From contig CAYWQX010000013.1 of assembly GCA_964460985.1 (NCBI GenBank), positions 1-46,481 on the forward strand: a DNA stretch of 46,481 nt, written 5' to 3'. Positions 33,359 through 41,975 of this stretch are shown here, one piece after another. A program made the translations under genes and the position numbers. Positions within the stretch are counted from its first letter, which is position 1. Each line of letters opens with the position of its first letter. The notes under the pieces were generated by a model that searched no databases, was not told where the DNA came from, and saw only the letters and a list, made by a program, of their open reading frames with translations. This stretch comes from CAZABG01 sp964460985. GTDB taxonomy: Bacteria > Chlamydiota > Chlamydiia > Chlamydiales > Parachlamydiaceae.

Positions 33359-35472
33359 GAGCGATCCCTCTCAAGGGCGATCGTATCGTAGAGATCCATG
33401 CCGGTTGCCGCTTTAACGCCCACGTCGCGAAGCCAGGCCGACATGCCATAGCCCCATCTTTCGCGCGAGCTATAGGTATAGAAAATATCAAGCGGCATCG
33501 AGAAACCGACCCCTTTATCGTAGTAAGTCTCGCCGTTGATATGGTCATTTCCATTGGTGCGGGTATACCACAAATAGATCTCAAGGCCGCTTGGGAAGTA
33601 TCTGGCTATTTCGTAGCGTACGCCAAAATCGTTAGCGAGAAACTTACCCACACTCACTTTAAAATCAAGTCTTGCCGAGTCCCAGCGGTAGTAAAAATTT
33701 GCAAAGGCCTGGCTGAAAAAGAAATCTTGATAGCTCGGGACAAAACCGTGAAGTTTTCTGATTTTAGATTGGAACCCGAGCCCCTTATAATTTCTTTTTC
33801 TGAAAATGGCAGCTTCCGCCCCGATAGAAAATGGACCTTCTACAGGGTACCAGAGAACCTCTCCTGCCAATCCTGCATATTCTTCCTCAAAATAGCCGAA
33901 AGCCACTTTTGAATACCAGCCGCGTCCCATATTCCAATTTTTTTGCAGGTAGCACTCATCCAATGTGACATCGTCGTTTTTATAGTAGTTCACAACATCG
34001 CTTCGAACATTGATGATTTGGGAGGGATTTAATCTATCCACATCTTTGACGTCGCTGATATCGCCCAAGAGATTGTAGCCGAGTAAAACGGAATAATAAA
34101 TGCCATTCCAGAAATAGCCGTCCACCCCCACATGGACTCCTAATGAGTATTTAAACTTTCCTTTGGAGCTTCCGAAATAGGTGTGTGTTTTAGGCTCTAC
34201 GTAAAAGTTGTAAAGGTATTGGGGTTTTTCAAAGAATGTTTTTTTTGAGTAGGCATTAAAGAAAGTGACTTCCCTCATGGGAGTAAGCACTTCTAGCTCA
34301 TACTCGCAAAGAGTTTTTGCGGCATACATCCTCACAAAATTCATATCGTAGTGGTATTCCTGCACAGGAAAACCTTCCGATTGAATGACCACAATTACTT
34401 TGTGGATATCGGAGGGGATGAGGAACGCCATCAAATGGTTTAAGCGATCCCGAACCCTATCCTCGGTACGAAAACTCATGCTGAATACTTTGAGGTGGAG
34501 CCTTTTTTGGTTGCACTCGTCATAACTCAAGGCTACTTCTAAAAGCTCAAAACCCTGCTCCTGGAAAGGGTAGGCGAGATCAAACCCAAGCATTTTCTCC
34601 GTTCGGTGGCATCCGATAGGCTCCACATTTTTAGGCGCTGTATAGGGCAAAGCATCATCAATTTTTGGAACGAGGCCCTTGGTGTGTCCCAGATTGTAGT
34701 AAACGGCTGCGGAAAATGCGAATTTACAGCCTCTTACCCAGCTTGCTGACAGATCGACGCTATCCCAGACTCTGTATTTGACCCCTAGATTAATTTTCGA
34801 TTTTTGCTCGCGGCCCTTAGGATGTTTTTCAACCGTTTTACTGCGATAGGGAGTTGCGTCATACTCTGTCGCTAGAGCCAATCCTTTTAGATAGCTGCTT
34901 TCCCATTTACGAAAGGGGATCCAGAGAAAACCCCCGAAAAAGCCGCGGATCCTCTCAAATCCATATCCAATCGATAATTCAAAGTCATATTTTTTGGATA
35001 CTTGAGTGATCACCAGGTATTTGGATTTAAAGTTCCGGGTCCCTAAAAAATCTTCCATCCCGAAAGCAACTCCCGGAAGGCGGTATTCGCTATCTTCGGG
35101 TTTAAATAAAGCTATTTTGAGATTCGCCCCTTTATCACTTAAATCGCCAAATCCGTACTGCGATAAAATCGGATCTTGCACTCCTTTAAAAACGCGGTAA
35201 TTGCCTGAAAACTCAAGCCTTTCTGCAAGCTGGCAGCGAACGCTATAAAGACGGTAGGGATCTACAGAGGCATAGCCAAATCCCACCTCTCCGTCAGGAC
35301 CCATTCTAGCGGAGGGCATATTAAAATAGCCGCCGTATAACAAATGGTTGTAGTAGGTGGGAACCCGTTCATTCATCACTTGATCCCAGTAGCTTGCCAC
35401 CTCAAGATCCCGCATGAGATCGGCAGATAAAGGGGAAAGAAATAGTAAAAAAGGGATGATTAAGGCCAGCAT
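33343..35472 (-). CDS. YjbH-like outer-membrane exopolysaccharide-associated protein
   Basis: The precursor is 709 aa with a signal peptide (about 1-17, cleavage near LSADL). The mature start LLYGGYFNMPSARMGPDGE, then VGFGYAS, matches the YjbH family (outer-membrane beta-barrel-type lipoprotein-like proteins in exopolysaccharide loci). Many alternating hydrophobic strands with aromatic ends (for example YNFYVEP, FGYFEEEYAGL, YEIARYFPSGLEIYLWYTRTNG) support a beta barrel. It may help export or anchor a surface polysaccharide. The C-terminus overlaps the LRR gene on the other strand. Confidence 0.8.
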   Translation of the reverse strand: MLALIIPFLLFLSPLSADLMRDLEVASYWDQVMNERVPTYYNHLLYGGYFNMPSARMGPDGEVGFGYASVDPYRLYSVRCQLAERLEFSGNYRVFKGVQDPILSQYGFGDLSDKGANLKIALFKPEDSEYRLPGVAFGMEDFLGTRNFKSKYLVITQVSKKYDFELSIGYGFERIRGFFGGFLWIPFRKWESSYLKGLALATEYDATPYRSKTVEKHPKGREQKSKINLGVKYRVWDSVDLSASWVRGCKFAFSAAVYYNLGHTKGLVPKIDDALPYTAPKNVEPIGCHRTEKMLGFDLAYPFQEQGFELLEVALSYDECNQKRLHLKVFSMSFRTEDRVRDRLNHLMAFLIPSDIHKVIVVIQSEGFPVQEYHYDMNFVRMYAAKTLCEYELEVLTPMREVTFFNAYSKKTFFEKPQYLYNFYVEPKTHTYFGSSKGKFKYSLGVHVGVDGYFWNGIYYSVLLGYNLLGDISDVKDVDRLNPSQIINVRSDVVNYYKNDDVTLDECYLQKNWNMGRGWYSKVAFGYFEEEYAGLAGEVLWYPVEGPFSIGAEAAIFRKRNYKGLGFQSKIRKLHGFVPSYQDFFFSQAFANFYYRWDSARLDFKVSVGKFLANDFGVRYEIARYFPSGLEIYLWYTRTNGNDHINGETYYDKGVGFSMPLDIFYTYSSRERWGYGMSAWLRDVGVKAATGMDLYDTIALERDRSQTSR

Positions 35473-35570
35473 AGAAACGAAAAGGATAACAACCCTTTGA
35501 CTAAGAGCGCAATCGTTTTAATGAGAGGCTTATCAAATGACGTGAATTTTGAGGTCCCGGGATCAGCAAA

Positions 35571-37100
35571 TTATCGTTTTTCAAAAAAGGGCTTTAAAAA
35601 ACCGGGAAAGAGATAAGAGCCTCTAAATTTACCGTTATAGAACTGGATCAGCCTTGTTTTCTCTGAAGGATTTATTTTCACCCAGTGGGCGAGTGGTTGA
35701 AACGGTTTTATCCAAAACTTTTCAAAATCTTTTTCTACCGTTTTGGTCTTCAGTGCAATCTCTCTTACAGATCTGCCTTCCATGTTCAGACGAAAAGCTT
35801 CTGCCACCTCTTTTGCCATCAATGAATCACCGAGTTTAGCTTTATCGAAGATGAAGAGATAGTCAAATACACTATTCGTGATCGACCAGAGAAAGCACTG
35901 AAGGTAGTAGGGATGATATTGCTTCGTGGTGTAAGGGACCAGATGAACCATCTCTCCCTGTTCGCTAAACCCGAAATTTTCCTTATCTATACAGTCCATA
36001 AAAGCGTCTATCGGCAACAAAGCTTGATCCTTTAACCAGGTAAAAAGGGTGATAATCTCTTGCATGACATGATTTAAAGGGCTCAGCTTTAAACGCACTT
36101 TTCTTAAGAGCCAATAACCTTCCTTCTCATTGACAGAGGTGACTTCCTGAAGAGGGATCATGGGTTTAAATTGCCTTAAGGTGAGGTAAAAAGAGGCTTT
36201 AAAAAAATTTTGAAAGAGAATTACCGAAAGATTTTCGCTTTCCTTCAGATCGACTTCTATCCACTCTCTTTTTTTATTCCAGACGATCTTGGAAGCCGGA
36301 TGAAATATCCCCTCTTTAAATACAAACACATCCGGTCTTTTATAAGGCAGATAATCGGTTAAAATCTCAAAACCGTAAAGGCACCAAAAGGAAGCAGGCG
36401 TCGTATGCGTTGATTTACTCTCCATATACTTGCCTAGATCCCGCATGATTTTACAAAACTTCCTTTGAATCCTCTCTCTTCGATAAAGGATGCTTTCATC
36501 CGTATCCAGAGGGATGGGGTGGGTAAAGATACGAGTCAGATAGTCAGTAAAAATTTTTTCATATGCGTTTAAAGGATACTCTTCTTTTAAACAGGAGCGT
36601 ATTTCTTCAAACGGCATAGGCTCTCTTGTAAAAGCTTCAAACTGGATGACTCTTCTTACAAAATCAACTTTATCCTCTTTTTCATCTTTCCAGGGAAACG
36701 TGTGTCCTAGTGTCGTTCGATAGATTTCGTTAATACCCGCCCTGATGGAAGGATTTGCTACAGCGAGATGAAAAGAGGCTAAAGTGACCGATTGCGTACA
36801 AAATTCTGAGTCTTGTCCGCCATTTCGATATCTTGCAATCAGAGGAAAATTATTGGCATAGTGTTTAACTTTGAGAGTGGTTTCAAGATAACATTCTTCT
36901 GTTTTCCTTAAAGCTTGAACCAGATTTTCTTGTTCGCTATCAATATCCAGAAAGTTATCGATCAAGAGATAGGCTATTTTGTAAAAAAAACCGACCCCCT
37001 TCGTGTAAGAATAGAGTTTTCCCTCAAACGAGGAGACAGGCGTTTCTTGTTTTGAGGCCGATACAAGCTCTATGAGATTGTGTCTTAGAAAAACGGTCAT
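35571..37100 (-). CDS. Large hypothetical cytoplasmic protein
   Basis: I do not recognise this 509-aa protein. It has no signal peptide or membrane helix. It is rich in aromatic residues and predicted mostly helical, with conserved-looking segments such as YRNGGQDSEFCTQS, AGINEIYRTTLGHTFPW and FWCLYGFEILTDYLPY. The C-terminus is basic. It follows the lipoprotein gene by 37 bp, with a hairpin between them, so the two may be partly co-transcribed. Confidence 0.65.
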   Translation of the reverse strand: MTVFLRHNLIELVSASKQETPVSSFEGKLYSYTKGVGFFYKIAYLLIDNFLDIDSEQENLVQALRKTEECYLETTLKVKHYANNFPLIARYRNGGQDSEFCTQSVTLASFHLAVANPSIRAGINEIYRTTLGHTFPWKDEKEDKVDFVRRVIQFEAFTREPMPFEEIRSCLKEEYPLNAYEKIFTDYLTRIFTHPIPLDTDESILYRRERIQRKFCKIMRDLGKYMESKSTHTTPASFWCLYGFEILTDYLPYKRPDVFVFKEGIFHPASKIVWNKKREWIEVDLKESENLSVILFQNFFKASFYLTLRQFKPMIPLQEVTSVNEKEGYWLLRKVRLKLSPLNHVMQEIITLFTWLKDQALLPIDAFMDCIDKENFGFSEQGEMVHLVPYTTKQYHPYYLQCFLWSITNSVFDYLFIFDKAKLGDSLMAKEVAEAFRLNMEGRSVREIALKTKTVEKDFEKFWIKPFQPLAHWVKINPSEKTRLIQFYNGKFRGSYLFPGFLKPFFEKR

Positions 37101-37111
37101 AGAACCAATTT

Positions 37112-37131
37112 AGGAGGGTATTATCCCTCCT
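37112..37131. terminator. Hairpin AGGAGGG / CCCTCCT between lipoprotein and orphan genes
   Basis: The 7-bp arms at 37112-37118 and 37125-37131 enclose a 6-nt loop. It lies between the lipoprotein stop (37138) and the next minus-strand ATG (37100). There is no T-run, so it may be an attenuator or processing structure rather than a full terminator. The stem sequence is shared with 20212-20232, arms swapped. Confidence 0.45.
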
Positions 37132-37137
37132 GTTAAG

Positions 37138-38064
37138 TTACATGCCAAGGGGTATAGGCTGTGTAGAAGGGGCTGCAGGAGCAGGTGACGGCTGAGTCGC
37201 CTGCTGGCCTTGTTGCATTCTTTCTTTAAGCTCATCTCTGATCGAGCTCCCCTGAGGATTTTGGCTCGGCTGCAAAGGAGATGGCGGCCCTTGTGGAGGT
37301 TTACTGCCTTGCAAAGGGGGTCGATACCCGGCAGGCTGATTGCCTCCCAGAGGGATTGCAAAGGCAGGGGGAAGAGAAGGCTGAGAGCCGGCCGGCACGT
37401 AAGGTGTACGGTAGGTGTAGCCTGGCTGGCTATTAAGCATGATATCCGATCCTTGGGCTTGATCGAGATTCTCTCCAGTGCTTACGTTTGGAGGGTAAAT
37501 TGTATCGGCCTCTTTTTGGGCGCGAGCGATTTCTAACGCTTTCCAATAAGGCTCCGTTCTTGAGTGCCAACGATCGTAGTGGTACTGCTTTAAGGTAAAC
37601 ATATAGTAGTTTACAAGACCGTCGTTCAACTCAATCCACCCTACGTAAAAGGGGTCGACATATTCACCGAAAAAGCTTTCAAAATTGATGTACACATCCA
37701 AATCTTCGGCGACAAAAGGCTGGGAGCACATATCGGCTCTGATAGAAGGGTTGTTATTAAGCGCTTGCAGATAGCCTTCAATAAAATCGGTGAACAAAAC
37801 TCTAGCTTCGCAGATTTCATAGAGTTCTTGCGAGCTGATGACGAGACGGATTTTTCCGACGCAGTCGGTGTAGTAAACTCTCGAGTCCTCAAGCTCCAGT
37901 TTACGCTCTCTTTGCATCCTTGTCATGTAGCGAACGGTCGTACGGGTGAGCTCCTCTACATCGATTTTTTTCTCCCACACCCATCTGGGAACTTCGGGAG
38001 ATCTTTTAGTGCAGGCGGATCCGATAAGAACAAGAGCAATGAGTGCCAGAAGTCGAAAAGTCAT
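37138..38064 (-). CDS. Lipoprotein with Pro/Gln-rich tail
   Basis: The precursor is 308 aa with a lipobox (LIGSAC, Cys18), so lipidation in the envelope is expected. The folded part (about 25-190) has segments such as VGKIRLVISSQELYEICEAR and EYVDPFYVGWIELNDGL. A long low-complexity tail rich in Pro, Gln and Gly follows (about 195-305), probably disordered. A central motif resembles the small lipoprotein at 41511-41975 (SSR-x...EAR followed by a Tyr-rich strand), so the two may be distant relatives. AGG stands 5 nt before the ATG. The function is unknown. Confidence 0.75.
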   Translation of the reverse strand: MTFRLLALIALVLIGSACTKRSPEVPRWVWEKKIDVEELTRTTVRYMTRMQRERKLELEDSRVYYTDCVGKIRLVISSQELYEICEARVLFTDFIEGYLQALNNNPSIRADMCSQPFVAEDLDVYINFESFFGEYVDPFYVGWIELNDGLVNYYMFTLKQYHYDRWHSRTEPYWKALEIARAQKEADTIYPPNVSTGENLDQAQGSDIMLNSQPGYTYRTPYVPAGSQPSLPPAFAIPLGGNQPAGYRPPLQGSKPPQGPPSPLQPSQNPQGSSIRDELKERMQQGQQATQPSPAPAAPSTQPIPLGM

Positions 38065-38109
38065 TTTAACCTGAGCTAGGATTAAAGTTTAAGAAGTGAT
38101 CGTAAATTT

Positions 38110-39057
38110 TTAATGATTATTTGGAAAGTATGATTTATGCCACTCTACAAATTTTTTTAACCCCTCGTCGATTCCGATTTTGGGTTTAAAACCTAAATCT
38201 TTTTCGCTCTGAGTAATGTCCGCAAAGGTTTTGACGACATCGCCCGGAGCCAAAGGTTTAAGCTCGACTTGAGCTTTTTTACCCAAGTGCGTTTCGAGAG
38301 TCTCGACAAACTTAAGCAGCGGAACCGGCTGGTGATTGCCCAGATTGTAAAGCCTCGAGCCGGGGCTTAATTTTAAAGCGGCTTCAATCCCATCTACAAT
38401 ATCGTCTATATAAGTAAAGTCTCTTTCACACATCCCAAAATTAAAAAGATCGATCGTCTCACCTTTTAATATTTTATCTACAAAGAAGAAATACGCCATA
38501 TCGGGCCTGCCCCAAGGGCCATAAACGGTAAAAAACCTGAGTCCTGTCACATCAATTTTGTAAAGGTGGTGATAGGTTTCTGCCATCAGTTCATTGGCTT
38601 TCTTGGTGACCCCGTATAAGCTCGCTTGCTTGTCGGTTGAATCGCTGATGGAATAAGGAGTTTTTTCATTCAGACCATAAACCGAAGAGGAGCTTGCGTA
38701 GATCAGTTTGATATGGGGAAATTTTTTGACCGTTTCAAGAACGCTAAGAAACCCATCAATATTGGATTTGATATAGCTTTCGGGATTGACCAGCGAATAT
38801 CTCACTCCGGCTTGAGCTGCAAGATGAATGATCGCATCGACTTGATAAGTTGCTACCATCTCTTCTAACAAAACTTTATCAGCCACATCTCCCACTCTTA
38901 CTTCAATACCCTGCTCTTTTAAAATGTTGGCTCGATCCTTTTTCAGTTTCGGATCATAGTAATCATTAAAATTATCAAGTCCAACGACATTTTTGAGTCG
39001 AATCGCAGTGTGAAACCCGATAAACCCGGCTGCACCGGTCACTAGAATTTTTCCCAT
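38110..39057 (-). CDS. UDP-glucuronate 4-epimerase-like NAD-dependent sugar epimerase
   Basis: This extended short-chain dehydrogenase acts on a nucleotide sugar in the cytoplasm. It has the NAD-binding VTGAAGFIGFH (about 5-15), LDNFNDYYD, HLAAQAGVRYS, SSSSVYG and the catalytic Tyr-x3-Lys in YGVTKK. The RDFTYIDDIVDG segment is typical of UDP-glucuronate 4-epimerases. I set the start at the ATG at 39057 (315 aa), because it begins MGKILVTGAAGFIG and follows AAAGGAGG. A longer frame reaching 39174 would overlap the divergent HAD gene. The loop between strand 1 helix and strand 2 is a few residues shorter than usual. It may feed the glycan genes nearby. Confidence 0.88.
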   Translation of the reverse strand: MGKILVTGAAGFIGFHTAIRLKNVVGLDNFNDYYDPKLKKDRANILKEQGIEVRVGDVADKVLLEEMVATYQVDAIIHLAAQAGVRYSLVNPESYIKSNIDGFLSVLETVKKFPHIKLIYASSSSVYGLNEKTPYSISDSTDKQASLYGVTKKANELMAETYHHLYKIDVTGLRFFTVYGPWGRPDMAYFFFVDKILKGETIDLFNFGMCERDFTYIDDIVDGIEAALKLSPGSRLYNLGNHQPVPLLKFVETLETHLGKKAQVELKPLAPGDVVKTFADITQSEKDLGFKPKIGIDEGLKKFVEWHKSYFPNNH

Positions 39058-39082
39058 GCCTCCTTTATATTGAATTTCCCAT

Positions 39083-39664
39083 ATGAAAACTATAGCCGCC
39101 TTTGATTTTGATAAAACAATCACGACAAGAGATCTTCTCCTCCCTTTTTTATCTTCGATGAACTCCCGCCTCAAGATGGGTTTTGTCCTCCTGCGAATGA
39201 TTCCTTGGATTATACTTTTTTATTTAGGGCTTAAATCAAGGCAAGAAGTCAAAGAAAAACTCTTGGAGATGACCCTCCCGGGGCATGACATTTTGGAAAA
39301 AGGAGAATTCTTCGCAAACCATGTGGTGCCGCACTTTCTTCTTCCAAGCGCTCTTAAAAAAATGGAGTGGCATCGCTCTCAAGGCCATGAGCTTGTGATC
39401 ATCTCGGCTAATTTAGATTGTTTTATCAATCCTGTAGGCAAAAATCTTCGCTTTGACAAAGTGATTTGCACCCGTCTTGTCTATCCTCCCACCGGAAAAA
39501 TCGATGGCCTTAACTGCTATGGAGAGGAAAAAGCAAGAAGGCTTCTAGAAGCCTATGGTCCAAAACAGAACTTTACCCTTTATGCTTATGGCGACAGTAA
39601 AGGAGATGAGGCGCTCTTAAAACTTGCCGACTATCCCTTCTTTCGGCATTTTCAAAAACAATGA
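39083..39664 (+). CDS. HAD-IB family phosphatase (SerB-like)
   Basis: The 193-aa protein has motif I DFDKT (8-12), motif II ISAN, and motif III with GDSKGDEAL near 170-178. A hydrophobic cap segment (about 28-55) suggests membrane association. In many bacteria such a HAD phosphatase is fused to or partnered with a UbiA prenyltransferase that makes prenyl-phosphoribose phosphate, and would remove the 5'-phosphate. Here the next gene is such a UbiA (ATGA overlap). The start has no Shine-Dalgarno, and only 25 bp separate it from the divergent epimerase gene. Confidence 0.85.
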   Translation: MKTIAAFDFDKTITTRDLLLPFLSSMNSRLKMGFVLLRMIPWIILFYLGLKSRQEVKEKLLEMTLPGHDILEKGEFFANHVVPHFLLPSALKKMEWHRSQGHELVIISANLDCFINPVGKNLRFDKVICTRLVYPPTGKIDGLNCYGEEKARRLLEAYGPKQNFTLYAYGDSKGDEALLKLADYPFFRHFQKQ

Positions 39665-40548
39665 GCTTAAATTCAATCGTTAAATCATTAAGACCGAATG
39701 ATTGGTTAAAAAACATTTTTGTTTTTGCAGGCCTTATCTTTTCCCCACAACTCGCCACACTTCCCTTGTTTATTAGCCTTGTCAAAATGACTATCGCCTT
39801 TATTCTAGCCTCGAGCGCTGTCTATCTTATCAACGATATTTTTGATCGTGAGGCCGATAGGATTCACCCGTTCAAAAAAGAGAGGCCTTTGGCAAAAGGC
39901 ACTTTAAGCATCCAAAGCGCTGTCACAACCTCTTTGATTTTCGCCTTGAGCGCCCTTTTACTGGCTTATAGCGACTCTCTCATGGGGGCCTTTTTCATTC
40001 TTCTCTACTTTCTTTTAAATGCAGCCTATACCCTCTTTTTAAAAAAGATGGTCATTATCGATGTTTTTTGTATCGCTGCAGGATTTATGCTTCGTATTTT
40101 AGCGGGAACCATAGGGGTCGGAATTCCCCCCTCGAGCTGGCTTATTCTCTGCGGCCTTTTTATCACGTTATTTTTAGGTTTTGCCAAAAGAAGGGCCGAG
40201 CTTTCTCAATTAGAAGAGAGCGTGATAGAGGTAAGGCAAGTCCTCTCCCATTACAGCACCGCGTTTTTAGATCAACTCATTGCAATTTCAGGGGCAGGAG
40301 TCATCATTACTTATACATTGTACATCATGAGTCCTGAGACGATGCAGATCTATCAGACACGCTATCTTCTTTTGACGGCTCCTTTTGTCATTTACGCCGT
40401 TTTTAGGTATTTGTACCTTTTACATCGTAAAGGGGCAGGAGAGAGGCCCACCTCTGACCTTTTACACGACATTCACATTCGACTGAGTTTCTTCGGATGG
40501 ATTCTTCTTATGATCTATTTTGTGATACGATCGTGGGATAAAACATGA
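39661..40548 (+). CDS. UbiA-family prenyltransferase, prenyl-phosphate phosphoribosyltransferase-like
   Basis: The 295-aa inner-membrane enzyme has about eight helices. The first motif is NDIFDREADRIHPFK-x2-RPLAKG, and LRPNDWLKN opens the protein. This pattern is that of decaprenyl-phosphate phosphoribosyltransferases rather than of quinone-pathway UbiA. It would transfer phosphoribose from PRPP to polyprenyl phosphate. It overlaps the HAD gene upstream (ATGA at 39661-39664) and the flippase-like gene downstream (ATGA at 40545-40548), a tight three-gene operon. Confidence 0.85.
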   Translation: MSLNSIVKSLRPNDWLKNIFVFAGLIFSPQLATLPLFISLVKMTIAFILASSAVYLINDIFDREADRIHPFKKERPLAKGTLSIQSAVTTSLIFALSALLLAYSDSLMGAFFILLYFLLNAAYTLFLKKMVIIDVFCIAAGFMLRILAGTIGVGIPPSSWLILCGLFITLFLGFAKRRAELSQLEESVIEVRQVLSHYSTAFLDQLIAISGAGVIITYTLYIMSPETMQIYQTRYLLLTAPFVIYAVFRYLYLLHRKGAGERPTSDLLHDIHIRLSFFGWILLMIYFVIRSWDKT

Positions 40549-41510
40549 ATAATAATACGTCTGAACCGATCCTTGCCGGCTGGAGATTTAAACTTCTTAT
40601 CACCGTCATTTTGGCAACTGCCATCGGCTATTTGCTGTTTACCTTATGGGCTGGATGGGACAATGTGATCGAAGCCGTTCAAAAAGTTGGTTTTAAAGGC
40701 ATTTTAACCATCCTCCTTATCTCCCTTTTTGCTTATGCCATGCGTTTTTTACGCTGGCAGATGTTTTTAAAAACGGGCGGACATCAGCTTCCATTTTTTA
40801 GAAGTCTTAGAATCTATATTTCGGGTTTTGCCCTTTCGATAACTCCCGGAAAAACGGGCGAAGCGGTGCGGTCGGTTTTTTTAAAAGATTTTGGTGTTCC
40901 CTACCGCCAAAGCTTTGGATTTTTTCTCTCAGAAAGAGTTTCCGATGTGCTGTCAGTAATATTCATAGCCTCTATCGGACTTTGGTACTATTGTGAAGCA
41001 AGACCGATTGTTCTCTTTTTTTTATGCCTTATCAGCCTCCTTCTGGTTCTTGCGTCTAAAGATAATATACTGAAAAGCTTGGAAGCTAAAATGCAAAAAT
41101 CGCTTCCTGAACATCTTTCCCACTATCCCACTTTTGTGATTGATACGATTCTTGCTTTTAGAAACTGCTTTACCCCGAAAATGCTATCCGTGGGGGTCTT
41201 GCTCGGCATGCTCGCCTGGGGTGCGGAAGGCTTTGCCTGTTACTACCTTCTTCATCTTCTAGGCTCGCCCCTTCCGCTTTATACCGTAGAATTCATCTAC
41301 TCTTTTTCATTACTGGTAGGAGCCATCACGTTCTTACCGGGTGGCTTAGGAGGAGCTGAATTCACCATGGTAAAACTCTTTCTTTTTAACAATGTTCCCT
41401 CTTACACAACCGTGACAGTTGTCCTTCTCATCAGACTTTGCACTTTGTGGTTTTCGGTTCTTCTTGGACTTTTATTCATCCCTAAATCCAAAGAGACTTT
41501 AAGCAAATAA
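40545..41510 (+). CDS. Flippase-like / LPG-synthase-transmembrane (UPF0104) protein
   Basis: The 321-aa integral membrane protein has about eight helices. The typical motifs are RFLRWQMFLKTGG, SITPGKTGEAVRS and LPGGLGGAEFTMV, found in the transmembrane domain shared by lysylphosphatidylglycerol synthases and polyprenyl-sugar flippase-like proteins. No aminoacyl-transfer domain is present. With its operon partners it could move a polyprenyl-phosphopentose across the membrane. Its stop codon directly abuts the stop of the convergent lipoprotein gene. Confidence 0.85.
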   Translation: MNNNTSEPILAGWRFKLLITVILATAIGYLLFTLWAGWDNVIEAVQKVGFKGILTILLISLFAYAMRFLRWQMFLKTGGHQLPFFRSLRIYISGFALSITPGKTGEAVRSVFLKDFGVPYRQSFGFFLSERVSDVLSVIFIASIGLWYYCEARPIVLFFLCLISLLLVLASKDNILKSLEAKMQKSLPEHLSHYPTFVIDTILAFRNCFTPKMLSVGVLLGMLAWGAEGFACYYLLHLLGSPLPLYTVEFIYSFSLLVGAITFLPGGLGGAEFTMVKLFLFNNVPSYTTVTVVLLIRLCTLWFSVLLGLLFIPKSKETLSK

Positions 41511-41975
41511 TTACTCTATTTCTTCACCCTCCAGTTTGAAAGGAGGCGCAGGATATCCATAAGCTCTTCCTTCCGCCACATCGAAATCTTCTCGATGAAC
41601 ACACTGAAGATTGTTGCCGATCATGCCGTAGCAGATCTCTCCATTCATATACACTGCTTCCGCAATAAATCCGGTGATGTAGTGAAATTTTCGCATTTTA
41701 TCGGACTCTTGAAACATGATTCTCACCATGCCAGGTTCATTTCCAGTTTGCCTAAGAGAGCGAACCATCCTTACAATCATTCTTCTCGCCTCACCGATCC
41801 CGACCCTTCTTGAGCTTAAGAAAGTAATTTTGCCGGGTTCAATATCGATAAGTTGTAAGCACTCCTTCTCCTGCATTTCATAAACCCAACGGTTATAAGC
41901 TCTTTTAGAAGGCTCTTTCGGAACTTTGCAGCAGGCCGAAAGTAAAACAAGGAGAAGGAGAAAAGCTTTATTCAT
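41511..41975 (-). CDS. Small lipoprotein
   Basis: The precursor is 154 aa from the ATG at 41975, with lipobox LLSAC (Cys15). An upstream in-frame extension to 42155 lies inside the methyltransferase gene and lacks a lipobox at its N-terminus, so the inner start is preferred. GGTGG lies 1 nt before the ATG, and the start overlaps the upstream stop by 8 bp, indicating translational coupling. The mature part has VGIGEARRMIVRMVRSLR and a Tyr-rich strand. It may be related to the lipoprotein at 37138-38064. The function is unknown. Confidence 0.8.
   Translation of the reverse strand: MNKAFLLLLVLLSACCKVPKEPSKRAYNRWVYEMQEKECLQLIDIEPGKITFLSSRRVGIGEARRMIVRMVRSLRQTGNEPGMVRIMFQESDKMRKFHYITGFIAEAVYMNGEICYGMIGNNLQCVHREDFDVAEGRAYGYPAPPFKLEGEEIE

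Noticed and set aside
33355..33912. 185-aa plus-strand frame opposite the YjbH-like gene
   Set aside because: It is the antisense shadow of a clear signal-peptide-bearing beta-barrel gene, with no domain of its own.
39058..39174. N-terminal extension of the epimerase to 39174
   Set aside because: It would overlap the divergent HAD gene start and add 39 residues before the standard MGKILVTGAAGF start, which has its own AAAGGAGG.
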